Source: Streptomyces sp. NRRL B-24484 (GTDB lineage: Bacteria; Actinomycetota; Actinomycetes; Streptomycetales; Streptomycetaceae). From it: DNA of 64,000 nucleotides. Shown here one piece after another: positions 8,901-15,961 of the stretch. Each line of letters begins with the position of its first letter. The stretch's first letter is position 1. The translations under genes were made by a program, and so were the position numbers. The DNA is taken from NCBI RefSeq assembly GCF_000717715.1, contig NZ_JOAI01000008.1, positions 62,001-126,000 of the forward strand. Direction: 5' to 3'. The notes beneath the pieces were generated by a model. That model saw nothing but the letters and a program-made list of their open reading frames with translations. It was not told the origin of the DNA and searched no databases.

Positions 8901-8955
8901 CGAGTTCGGCGAGCAGGTCGGTGAGGCGGTCCAGGGCCGCCGGGTCAGAAGACAT
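5923..8955 (-). CDS. vWA-like, pseudo-caspase and TIR (FxsC-type) multidomain protein
   Basis: 1010 aa, last gene of the four-gene operon. Residues 1-40 are a short helical region and ~40-115 a Pro-rich linker. Residues ~165-280 read as a vWA-like fold (LHLVLDVGPTMTLW, VLVISDCMGPQW) with a degenerate metal site. This N-terminal part corresponds to the SAV_2336 N-terminal family. Residues ~300-530 are helical. Residues ~566-700 resemble a caspase-like domain, but the expected His and Cys positions read VVHVGGPLG and LLILDGSRS. Residues ~815-985 are a TIR-like FxsC C-terminal domain (YFFLSHPGG..., VFVPLYSPRYFASERCGREWYGFA), with Glu896 in the place of the NADase glutamate. The ATG at 8955 overlaps the end of the MoxR gene by 11 bases. 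It is probably the sensor/effector of the system. Confidence 0.85.
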   Translation of the reverse strand: MSSDPAALDRLTDLLAELGLAPRAPVELAELLWLAARGTEGGTGADTAGRAAPRTDRPAAGTPNGHRPRHRTEHTPGPDGTGPRTALHLPAPDRGGRSAPAVPAPTPGAPMLARPLSLQRALRPLKRLVPDERRRLLDEQATADRIAEALREPGPVQWLPVLRPSTERWLDLHLVLDVGPTMTLWRPLARELRTLFQQTGAFRQVGSGRLLADGRLAHRRIAEGRSAVLVISDCMGPQWRSGPAGDRWHRTLHALARRLPVAVVQPLPERLWPLTAVPAVPGVFTATEAGAPDAAYTFTPFTDAPPGRGAPAVPVLEPGPEWLANWAQLVGSPTGGQVVGAALMVGAATNPAGRVVEAGPDPEELTAEELVVRFRATASREAFTLAGMTALTTPALPVMRLLQQVGLARPQPQHLAEVVVSGLLREQPGRPGYFAFRPGVRELLLHTLPRSTAHHALELLIRVGGRIGDPGRTGAGTFPAWVETAGGGTLTMLDTRPFALVSPEAARLLGVTGAPVFTLAGPIAGTHTADTGSAAQQQQEAARPVEEDTPAVPAPPEPAALPDPERSRAVLLLTTSRGAPGEVLEEQEYTALRDLAALAEALVDPALVGLDRRHIWLGEDDPDGFQRALQRAVQEAEDTLVVHVGGPLGPGDELGVAVGAGRWGGVHRPGLDWQAVVETVAGGRAARRLLILDGSRSVPPEPAAGGPVAVDPGSFQVVNLRHPVDRSVAGRLAAAIRTGDPDGAPQLTVHHLLEIALQSTPPAPPVTRIWPPRDGRPLVLARNAQLHGGPVESRTPSHSGTHRKEPAGPEAPRPYFFLSHPGGPGGRTVDRLFQDLCEEVLQLTDLPSAVPPGFVDRSPELDSWSRWQITEALATCRVFVPLYSPRYFASERCGREWYGFARRAARAAERSAVQASGIVPVIWLPVSSAEQPAAARQLRFNHRSLGPEYQSEGLYALARAAGRRELYELAVHRLATRIVQVAHETRIPPGRPLNWDGLENAFLRSPRPGG

Positions 8956-9952
8956 CGTCGTCCTGGCCGCGGCTGAGGTAGGGCATCACCTGGGCGGCGA
9001 GCGCGGCGCGGTCGGCGGCGTCGCCGAGTTCGGGGCGGGAGGTGAGGTAGATGGCGTTGAGCAGCTGGTCGGTGGCGAGTTCGCCCTCCTCCCGGCGGGC
9101 GAGGAAGACGTCGAGGATCTCGGTGACCAACTGCCGGTCGGAGTCCGGGAGGTGGGAGTGGACGATGGACTCCAGCTCGGCGCCCTCCGGGCGGCGCAGC
9201 TCCAGCACCACGCAGCGGCGGAGGAAGGCGGCGGGGAACTCGCGTTCGGCGTTGGAGGTGAGCACGGTGAACGGGAAGGCCCGGCAGCGGACCCGGCCGG
9301 AGCGGACGGGAGCCCGGCCGGTGCCGTCGGCGGTGAGCACGTGCGCCTCGGGCTGCTGGGGCGCGGCGCGGACGAGTTCGTCGATCTCGTACTGGCCCTC
9401 CTCCAGGATGTGCAGCAGGTCGTTGGGCAGGTCCAGGTCGCCCTTGTCGATCTCGTCGATGAGCAGCACCCGGGGCCGCCGGTAGGGCAGCAGGGCGGTG
9501 CCGAGCGGGCCGAGCCGCAGGTGCTCGTCGAGCGAGGCGTCGGGGGTCTGCGGGCCGGAGCGGTTGGCGGCGTAGAGGCGGGAGAGCGGGTCGTACTGGT
9601 ACAGGCCGTCGCGCAGGGTGGTGCGGCTGGTGATGTTCCAGCGGAGCACCGGGCCGAGGCCGAGTTCACGGGCGACCGCGTACGGCAGGCTGGACTTGCC
9701 GCCGCCGGGCGGTCCGGTGACCAGCAGCGGCCGCCGGAGGTAGAGCGCCGCGTTGACGAGTTCGACGGTCTCGGGGGTGGGGCGGAAGGTCGCGGCGCGG
9801 TGCCGGGCCGGGTCGGGCACGGGGTCGGCGGGGCCCTCGGGCTGCGGCAGCAGCGGCCCCCCGTCGAAGTCGCGCCAGGGCGGCGGTGCGGGCAGCTCGG
9901 CGATGCCGTCGTGCGGCTCGTTGACGCCCTGGTAGATGCGCTTCAGCGGCAT
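8945..9952 (-). CDS. MoxR-type AAA+ ATPase of the VMAP system
   Basis: 335 aa from ATG 9952, which has AGGAG at ideal spacing; a GTG 21 bases upstream would sit on top of that box. Walker A GPPGGGKS is at residues 80-87 and Walker B VLLIDEID at 162-169. Sensor 1 (TVLTSNAEREFP) and an arginine-finger region (AAFLRRCVVLEL) follow, and the C-terminal helical lid ends at residue 335. The N-terminal ~55 residues (RIYQGVNEPHDGI...) are the extension common in ATPases paired with trypsin-VMAP genes. MoxR ATPases remodel partner proteins, typically with vWA proteins, and here the vWA-like partner is encoded by the next gene. It lies 48 bases downstream of the protease gene. Confidence 0.9.
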   Translation of the reverse strand: MPLKRIYQGVNEPHDGIAELPAPPPWRDFDGGPLLPQPEGPADPVPDPARHRAATFRPTPETVELVNAALYLRRPLLVTGPPGGGKSSLPYAVARELGLGPVLRWNITSRTTLRDGLYQYDPLSRLYAANRSGPQTPDASLDEHLRLGPLGTALLPYRRPRVLLIDEIDKGDLDLPNDLLHILEEGQYEIDELVRAAPQQPEAHVLTADGTGRAPVRSGRVRCRAFPFTVLTSNAEREFPAAFLRRCVVLELRRPEGAELESIVHSHLPDSDRQLVTEILDVFLARREEGELATDQLLNAIYLTSRPELGDAADRAALAAQVMPYLSRGQDDDVF

Positions 9953-10000
9953 TGCTCTCCTGCTCCTGCTCACTCGTCGGGGCCTTCGGCGGTCCGGGTC

Positions 10001-11821
10001 TCACTCGGGGCCCGCGGCGTGGGGCGGCGGTGCGGTCGGGACGACGCGGTAGGGGCGGTGCGGGCCGGGCAGCACCGCCGGGTCCTCCCACAGCAGCACC
10101 AGGCCCGCCGCCCAGTGCTGCGAAGGGTCTGCCGCCTCCTCCGCCTCGTGCCGCAACTCCCGGACCCGGCGCGGCAGGTCGGCAGGTGCGACGTCGGCCA
10201 GTTCCTCCGCCAGTCTGGCAAGGAATCGCTCGTTGCGGCAGGTCCGGGTGTGCGTGTGGTCGGCGGTGCAGGTCTCGCCCGGCCACAGCACGGCGGGGAC
10301 GCCGGCCCGCAGGGCGGCCGCCAGCAGCGGTTCGTACGGGGCGCCCCGGGGCGGGCCGGGGAGGGCCGGCAGCTCGACCCGCTCGGGCGGCCTGAGCCGG
10401 TGGTAGAGCCTTTTGCCGTCCGGGAGTTCGGTGCAGCGCAGCTGGTGCAGCCGGGTGCCGGCGGCGGCCCGCAGCGGGGCCCACTTGAGTTCGAGCTGGC
10501 GGCGGGCGGCCGGGTCGGCGCGGCGCTGCGCGTCGACCACGACGACGGCGTGGTCGGCCCCGAGCGGGCCGTAGTCGGTGCGCCGGCGCGCCCAGCCGTG
10601 CACCGGCTCGGTGAGCCACTTGCGGGGCAGCGAGAAGATGACGAGTTCCGCACCGTCCGGTTCCAGGCGGCCGAGTTCGTGGTCGATGCGGTCGCGGACG
10701 GCGTGCTTGAGGCGCAGCCGCGGGACGGTGCGGGAGTCGGCGGCGCCGATCCGGCCGTCGCGGACGGAGGCGACCGCGACGTGGAACATGGCGGGCCCGG
10801 CGCCGCTCGGCGCGATCTCGACCAGGATCGGCCGCCAGCGCTCGCGGCGACGCCCGGTGGCGGGAGCGGTGTCGCGGTGCCGCTCCAGCCAGTCCAGCAG
10901 CCCCTCGCGCAGGGCCTGGTCGGTGTGGGCCTCGGCGACGTGGTGGGCGAAGTGGACGACCGGGTGCGGGCCGTGCGGCGGCCGGGGGACCTCGGCGAGC
11001 AGGTACCAGCCGGCGTCCCAGAGGGTCGTGGGGCGGCTGGGCGGGTCGGGGCAGCCGAGCGGACCGACGGCGGCCCGGTAGAGCTCCAGCGGGTCGGCGG
11101 GCGGCGGGCCGGCGCCGAGCAGCAGCCGCAGTCCGCGGACGGCGTGGGCGGGCAGCGCGGCGCCGGTGAGCCGGTCGGCGAGCTGCGGGACGTACCGGGC
11201 GGCGGCCTCGGCGGGCAGCATCTGGCCGAGCCGGGCGGCGGGCCGGCTCCGGTCGTCGGGGCCGCGCGGCACGCCGAGGGTGTCGAGCGCGGCCGTGACC
11301 AGCCCGGCCACCTCGCCGGTGGCGGCGATGACCACCGGTCCGCCGCTGAAGCCCGGGGAGAGCGGCATGCCGGTGCCCTCGTGCTCCAACTGCACCAGCT
11401 CGCCGGCGATCCGGAAGCCGCCGCGGGTCAGCCGGATCTCGCTGCTGAGGCCGGTGTCGTGGCCGGCCGGGAAGCCGTAGGCGACCAGGGCGGGGGCGGG
11501 CGGCCCGGCCCAGCGGTGCAGCGGTGCGAACGGGGCCGGTGCGGCGATCTGCGCGGGGACCGGCTCGTGGAGTTCGAGGACGGCCACGTCCCCCGCGCCG
11601 CCGGGGAGTTCGGGCCAGGGGCCGCGCAGTGCGACGGTGCCGGTGAGCGGCGGCAGGTCGGGGTGGGCGACCAGCCGGACCTCCGCCTCCTGGACGCCGT
11701 GCACCACGTGGGCGCAGGTGAGCACCTCGCGGTCGGAGATGAGGATGCCGGCGCCGGTCAGCGGCCCGGCGGGCCCGGCGGTGTCGATCCGGGCGAGCCA
11801 GCGGACGTCCTGCATCGGCAC
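10001..11821 (-). CDS. Trypsin-like protease fused to a VMAP C-terminal domain
   Basis: 606 aa from GTG 11821; an ATG two codons in, at 11815, is an equally good start. Residues 1-200 are a trypsin-fold protease with an intact triad: His38 in VLTCAHVV, Asp78 in GDVAVLEL and Ser159 in PGFSGGPVV. No signal peptide is present, so it acts in the cytoplasm. Residues ~210-280 are helical. Residues ~285-590 match the VMAP (vWA-MoxR associated protein) C-terminal domain: ILVEIAPSGAG, ELVIFSLPRKWLTEPVHGW, GVPAVLWPGE and WAAGLVLLWEDP. The gene follows trypco1 by six bases. In related systems the protease is thought to process partners after ATPase-driven activation. That role is inferred here. Confidence 0.88.
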   Translation of the reverse strand: MPMQDVRWLARIDTAGPAGPLTGAGILISDREVLTCAHVVHGVQEAEVRLVAHPDLPPLTGTVALRGPWPELPGGAGDVAVLELHEPVPAQIAAPAPFAPLHRWAGPPAPALVAYGFPAGHDTGLSSEIRLTRGGFRIAGELVQLEHEGTGMPLSPGFSGGPVVIAATGEVAGLVTAALDTLGVPRGPDDRSRPAARLGQMLPAEAAARYVPQLADRLTGAALPAHAVRGLRLLLGAGPPPADPLELYRAAVGPLGCPDPPSRPTTLWDAGWYLLAEVPRPPHGPHPVVHFAHHVAEAHTDQALREGLLDWLERHRDTAPATGRRRERWRPILVEIAPSGAGPAMFHVAVASVRDGRIGAADSRTVPRLRLKHAVRDRIDHELGRLEPDGAELVIFSLPRKWLTEPVHGWARRRTDYGPLGADHAVVVVDAQRRADPAARRQLELKWAPLRAAAGTRLHQLRCTELPDGKRLYHRLRPPERVELPALPGPPRGAPYEPLLAAALRAGVPAVLWPGETCTADHTHTRTCRNERFLARLAEELADVAPADLPRRVRELRHEAEEAADPSQHWAAGLVLLWEDPAVLPGPHRPYRVVPTAPPPHAAGPE

Positions 11822-11827
11822 GTCCGG

Positions 11828-12181
11828 TCAGTGCCCCGCCCGTTCCCCGGTGGCGCCGGGTGACCAGGAGAGCTTGACCGTCAGGTGCGCGTCGGCGGCC
11901 GTCCGGGCGATCAGCGCGCCGGCCTCGGCCGAGAGCTTGACGCCGAACTCGATCTCCACCGCGTCCGGCCGCAGACTGCCGTCGCGCAGGACGGCGAGCG
12001 CGGCCTCGGCGGCGGCCCGGACGCCGCCCAAGGCGTGCTCGAAGGTCTCCGAGGCGCGGACGACCGCGTCGCCGCTGCCCCGCCCGACCGGCTGCATCCC
12101 GTACGCCGCGGGGGCCTGGGAGGTGCTCTCCACCCGGACCACCGCGCCGTCGGCCGTCAGGAACTCCACGTAGTGCGACAT
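11828..12181 (-). CDS. Trypco1 (CU044_2847 family) protein
   Basis: 117 aa from ATG 12181, with GGGGAG upstream; a start seven codons earlier is possible but lacks a site. The protein reads MSHYVEFLTADGAVVRVES..., a helical middle (ASETFEHALGGVRAAAEAAL) and then PDAVEIEFGVKLSAEAGALIARTAADAHLTVKL in part, the signature of the small trypsin-co-occurring domain found beside trypsin and VMAP genes. It is predicted to be a soluble beta-rich adaptor. As first gene of the operon it probably acts as an accessory or specificity factor for the protease. Family assignment comes from pattern and neighbourhood. Confidence 0.85.
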   Translation of the reverse strand: MSHYVEFLTADGAVVRVESTSQAPAAYGMQPVGRGSGDAVVRASETFEHALGGVRAAAEAALAVLRDGSLRPDAVEIEFGVKLSAEAGALIARTAADAHLTVKLSWSPGATGERAGH

Positions 12182-12299
12182 GGGCACTCCCCACCGTGTC
12201 AAGCCGTACTGTCAGCCGAATTCCTTGGCGATGGTCGCACAGCACAGGCCGTGGCGCAGCGGTTCCGACGGGGTTGACATCAGTAATCTTCAAGGAACA

Positions 12300-12312
12300 T
12301 GACAATATGTCA
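12300..12312. promoter_or_regulatory. Palindrome upstream of the VMAP/TIR operon
   Basis: TGACA-ATA-TGTCA is a perfect inverted repeat 119 bases upstream of the trypco1 start. On the minus strand it overlaps TTGTCA, a fair -35 box, with TGATGT 17 bases further on as a weak -10. It is a candidate operator or promoter for the operon; the regulator is unknown. A TTGACA at 12274-12279 reads the other way. Confidence 0.35.
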
Positions 12313-12370
12313 GGTTGATCCGCCCCGCCGTGCCCGGCCGGATCCCGCCGGACGGGCGGGTGCGCGAGGA

Positions 12371-12413
12371 AGGTGCACGGAGCAGGTGCACGGGGCGGGT
12401 GCGGCACTAGGGT
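12371..12413 (+). promoter_or_regulatory. Tandem repeats and -10 box before the PPTase gene
   Basis: AGGTGCACGG occurs twice with a 13-base period (12371-12380 and 12384-12393), each containing the palindrome GTGCAC. TAGGGT at 12408-12413 is a Streptomyces-like -10 box. No good -35 box is present, which suggests activator-dependent expression of the phosphopantetheinyl transferase gene. Confidence 0.35.
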
Positions 12414-12443
12414 GGTCCGACCGGAACCGAGGAGGGCGAGCGG

Positions 12444-13151
12444 GTGGACGGGACGGCCGGCGGGGGGCTGGTGGCGGTCGCGGGGAGTGCCGGGGTGCTG
12501 GCGCTGCCCGGCCTCGGTGAGGAGTTGCTGACCCCGGTCGAACGGGACCGTGCGGCGCGCTTCCACCGCGAGCGGAACCGGCTGGACTTCGTCGCCGCGC
12601 ACCTGCTCGTCCGGGTCTGCGCGGCGCGGCTGCTGGGTGTTCCGGTCGCCGGGCTGGTGCTGGAGCAGTACTGCCCCGACTGCGGGCTCTCCGGACACGG
12701 CGCACCCGTGCTGGCCGGGCACCCGGGCGTGGGGCTGAGCCTCTCGCACACCGAGGGCGTGGTGGCCGCGGCGGCCGGGCCCGTCCCGGTCGGGGTGGAC
12801 GTCGAACTGCCGGGCGGCCGGGACGGCACCGCCGACCTGCACGACCGGGTGCTCGGCGCCGCCGAGTCCGCCCTGGTGGCCGCCCATCCGGACCCGGACG
12901 GGGCCTTCCTGCGGCAGTGGGTGCGCAAGGAGGCGATGATCAAGATCGGCCGGGCGAGCCTGGACACCCTCGCCTCCGTCGACCTCTCCGCGCTGCCGCT
13001 GGACCCGCGCGGCCCCGGCCCGGCCCTGCACCGCCACGGCGACCTGCACCTGCTGGACTGGACCCTCCCGGGGAGCGGGGCGCTGGTCGCCGCGGTCAGC
13101 ACCCGGCCGGTCCGGCTCCTGCCGCCGGACGACCTGCTCGCCCGGGGGTGA
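12444..13151 (+). CDS. 4'-phosphopantetheinyl transferase superfamily protein
   Basis: 235 aa from GTG 12444, with GGAGG eight bases upstream. The enzyme transfers phosphopantetheine from CoA to a carrier-protein serine. Sfp-type motifs are visible: FHRERNRLDFVAAHLLVR near the N-terminus, the conserved LSLSHTEG, the Mg-binding GVDVE around residue 120, and F.RQWVRKEAMIKIG around 155-168 with the WxxKEA...K signature. The size fits the two-lobed Sfp class and not the 120-aa AcpS class. No polyketide or peptide synthetase gene lies near, so it may serve carrier proteins elsewhere in the genome. It is divergent from the VMAP/TIR operon, with a 262-base shared upstream region. Confidence 0.9.
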   Translation: MDGTAGGGLVAVAGSAGVLALPGLGEELLTPVERDRAARFHRERNRLDFVAAHLLVRVCAARLLGVPVAGLVLEQYCPDCGLSGHGAPVLAGHPGVGLSLSHTEGVVAAAAGPVPVGVDVELPGGRDGTADLHDRVLGAAESALVAAHPDPDGAFLRQWVRKEAMIKIGRASLDTLASVDLSALPLDPRGPGPALHRHGDLHLLDWTLPGSGALVAAVSTRPVRLLPPDDLLARG

Positions 13152-13287
13152 CGGCTGCGGGCCCGTGGACGTCCAGGGGTGTCCGGAGGCGTCCGCGTAA
13201 GGGGTGTTAGCGTCGGCGACGGCCGCGCCGGACCGCATCCGCGCAGGTCCGCCCATTCCTCCCCGCCGCGCGAAGGACGACTTCCCC

Positions 13288-13791
13288 ATGGCCAAGTTCC
13301 TGCTGAGCCTGCACGTGCTGGCCTCGGTGCTGTTCATCGGCCCGGTGGCGGTCGCCGTCAGCATGTTCCCGCGGCGCGCGGCCGCGGCGCTGGGTTCCGG
13401 TGCGGACCAGCCGACCGCGGCCGCCTCGGTGCGGCTGCTGCACCGGATCACCCAGGTCTACGCACTGCTCGGGATCGCCGTCCCGCTGCTCGGCATCGGG
13501 GTCGCCCAGGTGATGGACGTCCTCGGCCAGAGCTGGCTGATCGCCTCGATCGTGATCACCGCGCTGTCGGCGGGATCGCTGCTGCTGTTCGTGGTGCCCG
13601 CCCAGCAGTCCGTGATCGACACCCTGGACGCCGAGGCGGGAACCCCCGCCCCCCACTCCCGCGGCGACGACCGGGAGCGGGCGGAGCGCGGCCTCAAGCT
13701 GCTGCCGATGACCGCCGGCGTCTTCAACCTGCTGTGGGCGGTGGTCGTGGTGCTGATGGTCATCCGACCGGGGTCGACGACGGGGGCCTGA
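13288..13791 (+). CDS. DUF2269-like integral membrane protein
   Basis: 167 aa from ATG 13288, with GAAGGA upstream. Four hydrophobic segments are visible: LLSLHVLASVLFIGPVAVAV (5-25), VYALLGIAVPLLGIGVAQ (~55-75), LIASIVITALSAGSLLLFVV (~80-102), and VFNLLWAVVVVLMVI near the end. A histidine in the first helix (LHVLASVLF) and Gly/Pro after it follow the DUF2269 pattern, a family related to heme-containing CopD-like proteins, but the function is unknown. A TAGCGT -10-like box at 13208-13213 could drive it. Its 3' end overlaps the opposing DUF2277 gene by 32 bases. Confidence 0.75.
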   Translation: MAKFLLSLHVLASVLFIGPVAVAVSMFPRRAAAALGSGADQPTAAASVRLLHRITQVYALLGIAVPLLGIGVAQVMDVLGQSWLIASIVITALSAGSLLLFVVPAQQSVIDTLDAEAGTPAPHSRGDDRERAERGLKLLPMTAGVFNLLWAVVVVLMVIRPGSTTGA

Positions 13792-14011
13792 CCTCCACCC
13801 GTCCGGCACCCCGGATCTCCAGGCCTTCGAGCAGTTCCAGCGTCGCGGCGGCCACCGCCGCGACCGCCTGCTCGAAGGCCTCCCTGTTGTGGGCGGCCGG
13901 CGCCCGGAAGCCGGACACCTTGCGGACGTACTGCAGGGCCGCGGCGTGGACGTCGTCGGTGGTGACCTCCGGCGTCTCCGGCGGCCTGAGCGTCTTGATC
14001 GATCGGCACAT
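13760..14011 (-). CDS. DUF2277 family protein
   Basis: 83 aa from ATG 14011. The N-terminal MCRSIKTLRPPETPEVTTDDVHAA stretch (first part MCRSIKTLRPP) is the invariant signature of DUF2277, followed by ALQYVRKVSGFRAPAAHN, with a helical remainder. The family is small, soluble and of unknown function, common in actinobacteria and proteobacteria. The C-terminal coding end overlaps the convergent membrane-protein gene by 32 bases. The C-terminal tail (GRVEVRPPSSTPVG) is probably disordered. Confidence 0.85.
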   Translation of the reverse strand: MCRSIKTLRPPETPEVTTDDVHAAALQYVRKVSGFRAPAAHNREAFEQAVAAVAAATLELLEGLEIRGAGRVEVRPPSSTPVG

Positions 14012-14049
14012 ACCCCCAGTCTGCCCCGGCGCGCCCGTCCTGCGGGCGG

Positions 14050-15033
14050 TCATCGGCGGATCGGGCCCGGGAGGCGTACGCCGGCGCGCTTCACCGCCCG
14101 GGCGACGATCGCGGTCTCCGCGCGGGTGACACCGAGCGGCCCGAGCACGTCGGTGGTGAACCGGAACAGGGCGGCGTGGTCCTCGCAGAAGACGGTGGCC
14201 ATCAGGTTGGTCGGGCCGCTGGTCGCGAGCACGCCGTGCACCTGCGGACGGCCGGCCAGTGCCGCGCCGACCTCGGTCAGCCGGCCGGGCGGCACGTCGA
14301 GCCAGAGGTTGGCGTCGACCGCCATGCCGAGCAGCCGCGGGTCGACGGTGGCGTGGGTGCGCAGCAGTCCGCCCTCTGCGAGCCGGTGCAGCCGCCGGCG
14401 GACGGTGGACTCGGGCGCGCCGGAGGCGGCGGCGAGGGAGGCGTGCGACCGGCGCGCGTCCCGGCCGAGCAGGTCGAGCAGAGCGCGGTCCAGCGCATCG
14501 GTGGCGGGTGCCGCGGTGACGGGGGCCGGCGGGGCGAGGGCGGCGACCTGTTCGGGTGCGAGGTGGCCGGAGTGCCACTGCCCGGCGTCCGCGAAGGCGT
14601 GCAGCACGGCGTGCACACCGGTCTCCAGGACGGCTCCGGTGGCGGGGAGTTGGCCGTGGAGCAGGCGGTCGCGGGAGCCGGCGTCGGTGAGCACGACGGC
14701 GCCCACCTCGCTGCCGCCGAGCATGATGTCGACGAACGGCACGTCCGGGCGGGCCGCCAGCGCGTGCGCGACGGTCTCCACCTTGCCGCGCAGGACGCGG
14801 ACCCTGAGCAGCAGGGCGCCCACCGCGCGGTCCCGCACGTCCGGCATGAGGACGACGGTGACGGTGCCGCTGCCGAGCAGCCGGGCGAGGCGCCGGGTCA
14901 CCGTGCGGGTCGAGACACCGAGCACCTCGGCGATCCGGCCGGTCTCCGCGCGGCCGTCGATCTGCAGGGCGCAGACCAGCTGCCGGTCCAGCGCGTCCAG
15001 CCGACTGTCCGGATCCACCGCTTCGAGGTCCAC
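14050..15033 (-). CDS. Lrp/AsnC regulator with duplicated modules
   Basis: 327 aa, about twice the normal Lrp/AsnC length, with two tandem copies of the winged HTH plus RAM-like unit. The first HTH is around residues 10-60 (ALDRQLVCALQIDGRAETGRIAEVLGVSTRTVTRRL). The second begins near residue 175 (ALDRALLDLLGRDARRSHASLAAASGAPESTVRRRL). A RAM-type domain follows each. The GTG at 15033 is chosen because it precedes the first HTH, with GGAG 11 bases upstream. It is divergent from the IMPase-like gene at 15154, with 120 bases between starts, and is probably its regulator. Such double-module proteins are common in Streptomyces and likely form pseudo-dimers. Confidence 0.82.
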   Translation of the reverse strand: MDLEAVDPDSRLDALDRQLVCALQIDGRAETGRIAEVLGVSTRTVTRRLARLLGSGTVTVVLMPDVRDRAVGALLLRVRVLRGKVETVAHALAARPDVPFVDIMLGGSEVGAVVLTDAGSRDRLLHGQLPATGAVLETGVHAVLHAFADAGQWHSGHLAPEQVAALAPPAPVTAAPATDALDRALLDLLGRDARRSHASLAAASGAPESTVRRRLHRLAEGGLLRTHATVDPRLLGMAVDANLWLDVPPGRLTEVGAALAGRPQVHGVLATSGPTNLMATVFCEDHAALFRFTTDVLGPLGVTRAETAIVARAVKRAGVRLPGPIRR

Positions 15034-15153
15034 CGATGTCCGATCTCCGCCGCACTCGGCCGATTGAGGGTCCTGGTCCGCCGCGACCACGGTACTCCTC
15101 GTCCATGCCCCAGCCGGCCGGAACGGGACCGGCCGCGACCGAGAGGAGCCCCC

Positions 15154-15942
15154 GTGGAGAAGACGCTGTCCGGGACGATCGACGCGGTGCACGCCGTCGG
15201 CGAGCGGCTGGCCGCCCTGCAGAGCCCGGCGCCGGTGCCCGCGACCGGGCTCGCCGAGGCGATGGCCGCCTTCCGCGCGGTGGACGGACCCGCCGCCGCC
15301 CAGCTGCGCGAGCGGCTCACCGCACTGCGGCCGTCCGCCGGATGGTGCGAGGACGAGCTGGACGGCGACATCCCCGCCGAGGGCGAGTGGTGGGTCTGCG
15401 ACGCCACCGACGGCGCCGTCCAGTACCTCGGCGGGCTGCCGCACTGGGCGGTCACCGCCACCCTCGTCCGGGACGGCGCCGCCGTGCTCTCCGTGGTGCA
15501 CGCACCCCGCCAGGACGCCACCTACACCGCACTGCTCGGCGGCGGCGCCCACCTCGACGGACGGCCGATCGCCCCGCTCCCCCGCACCCTGCAGGTCGCC
15601 GTCGCGGCCACCGCGCAGCCGCCGACGGTGGCCGGGGACCCGGTCGCCCGGCGGCGGGCCGGCGAGTCGCTGACGGCGATGCTCGGCGGGGCACTGGCCG
15701 TCCGCAACCTCGGCCCGACCGCCCTGCAGGTGGCCCAGGTCGGCGCCGGGAACCTCGGACTCTTCTGGGAGTACGGCCAGGACGGCACCAACCTGCTGCC
15801 GGGCGCCCTGATAGCCGCCGAGGCGGGCGCGGTGGTCACCGACACGGCGGGCGGGCCGTGGACGGCGGCCTCGGACGGCTTCCTGGCGGCCGCACCCGGG
15901 GTGCACGCCGAGGCGCTGGCGGTGCTGGCGCAGGTGCGGTGA
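15154..15942 (+). CDS. Inositol monophosphatase family protein
   Basis: 262 aa from GTG 15154, with GAGGAG upstream. The Mg-dependent phosphatase signature is present but modified: CEDEL supplies the first metal-binding Glu, and WWVCDATDGAVQYLGGLPHW is the DxxDG motif (usually DPLDGT). The C-terminal metal motif, usually WD, reads WEYGQDGTNLLPGALIAAEAGAVVTD, with Glu in place of Asp. The fold and AGA.V.D ending are retained. The substrate could be an inositol or sugar phosphate, or 3'-phosphoadenosine 5'-phosphate as in CysQ. It is divergent from a double-module Lrp/AsnC regulator, which probably controls it. Confidence 0.8.
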   Translation: MEKTLSGTIDAVHAVGERLAALQSPAPVPATGLAEAMAAFRAVDGPAAAQLRERLTALRPSAGWCEDELDGDIPAEGEWWVCDATDGAVQYLGGLPHWAVTATLVRDGAAVLSVVHAPRQDATYTALLGGGAHLDGRPIAPLPRTLQVAVAATAQPPTVAGDPVARRRAGESLTAMLGGALAVRNLGPTALQVAQVGAGNLGLFWEYGQDGTNLLPGALIAAEAGAVVTDTAGGPWTAASDGFLAAAPGVHAEALAVLAQVR

Positions 15943-15961
15943 GCGCCGAGGTCGGCCGGTG

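Noticed and set aside
12444..13151. PPTase as sign of a biosynthetic gene cluster
   Set aside because: No synthase, carrier protein or tailoring gene is adjacent, so an orphan housekeeping PPTase is simpler.
9666..13451. Very long minus-strand reading frame (1261 codons) over the MoxR, VMAP and PPTase genes
   Set aside because: It is a GC-skew shadow: Arg/Pro/Ala-rich, no domains, and antisense or out of frame to well-supported genes.
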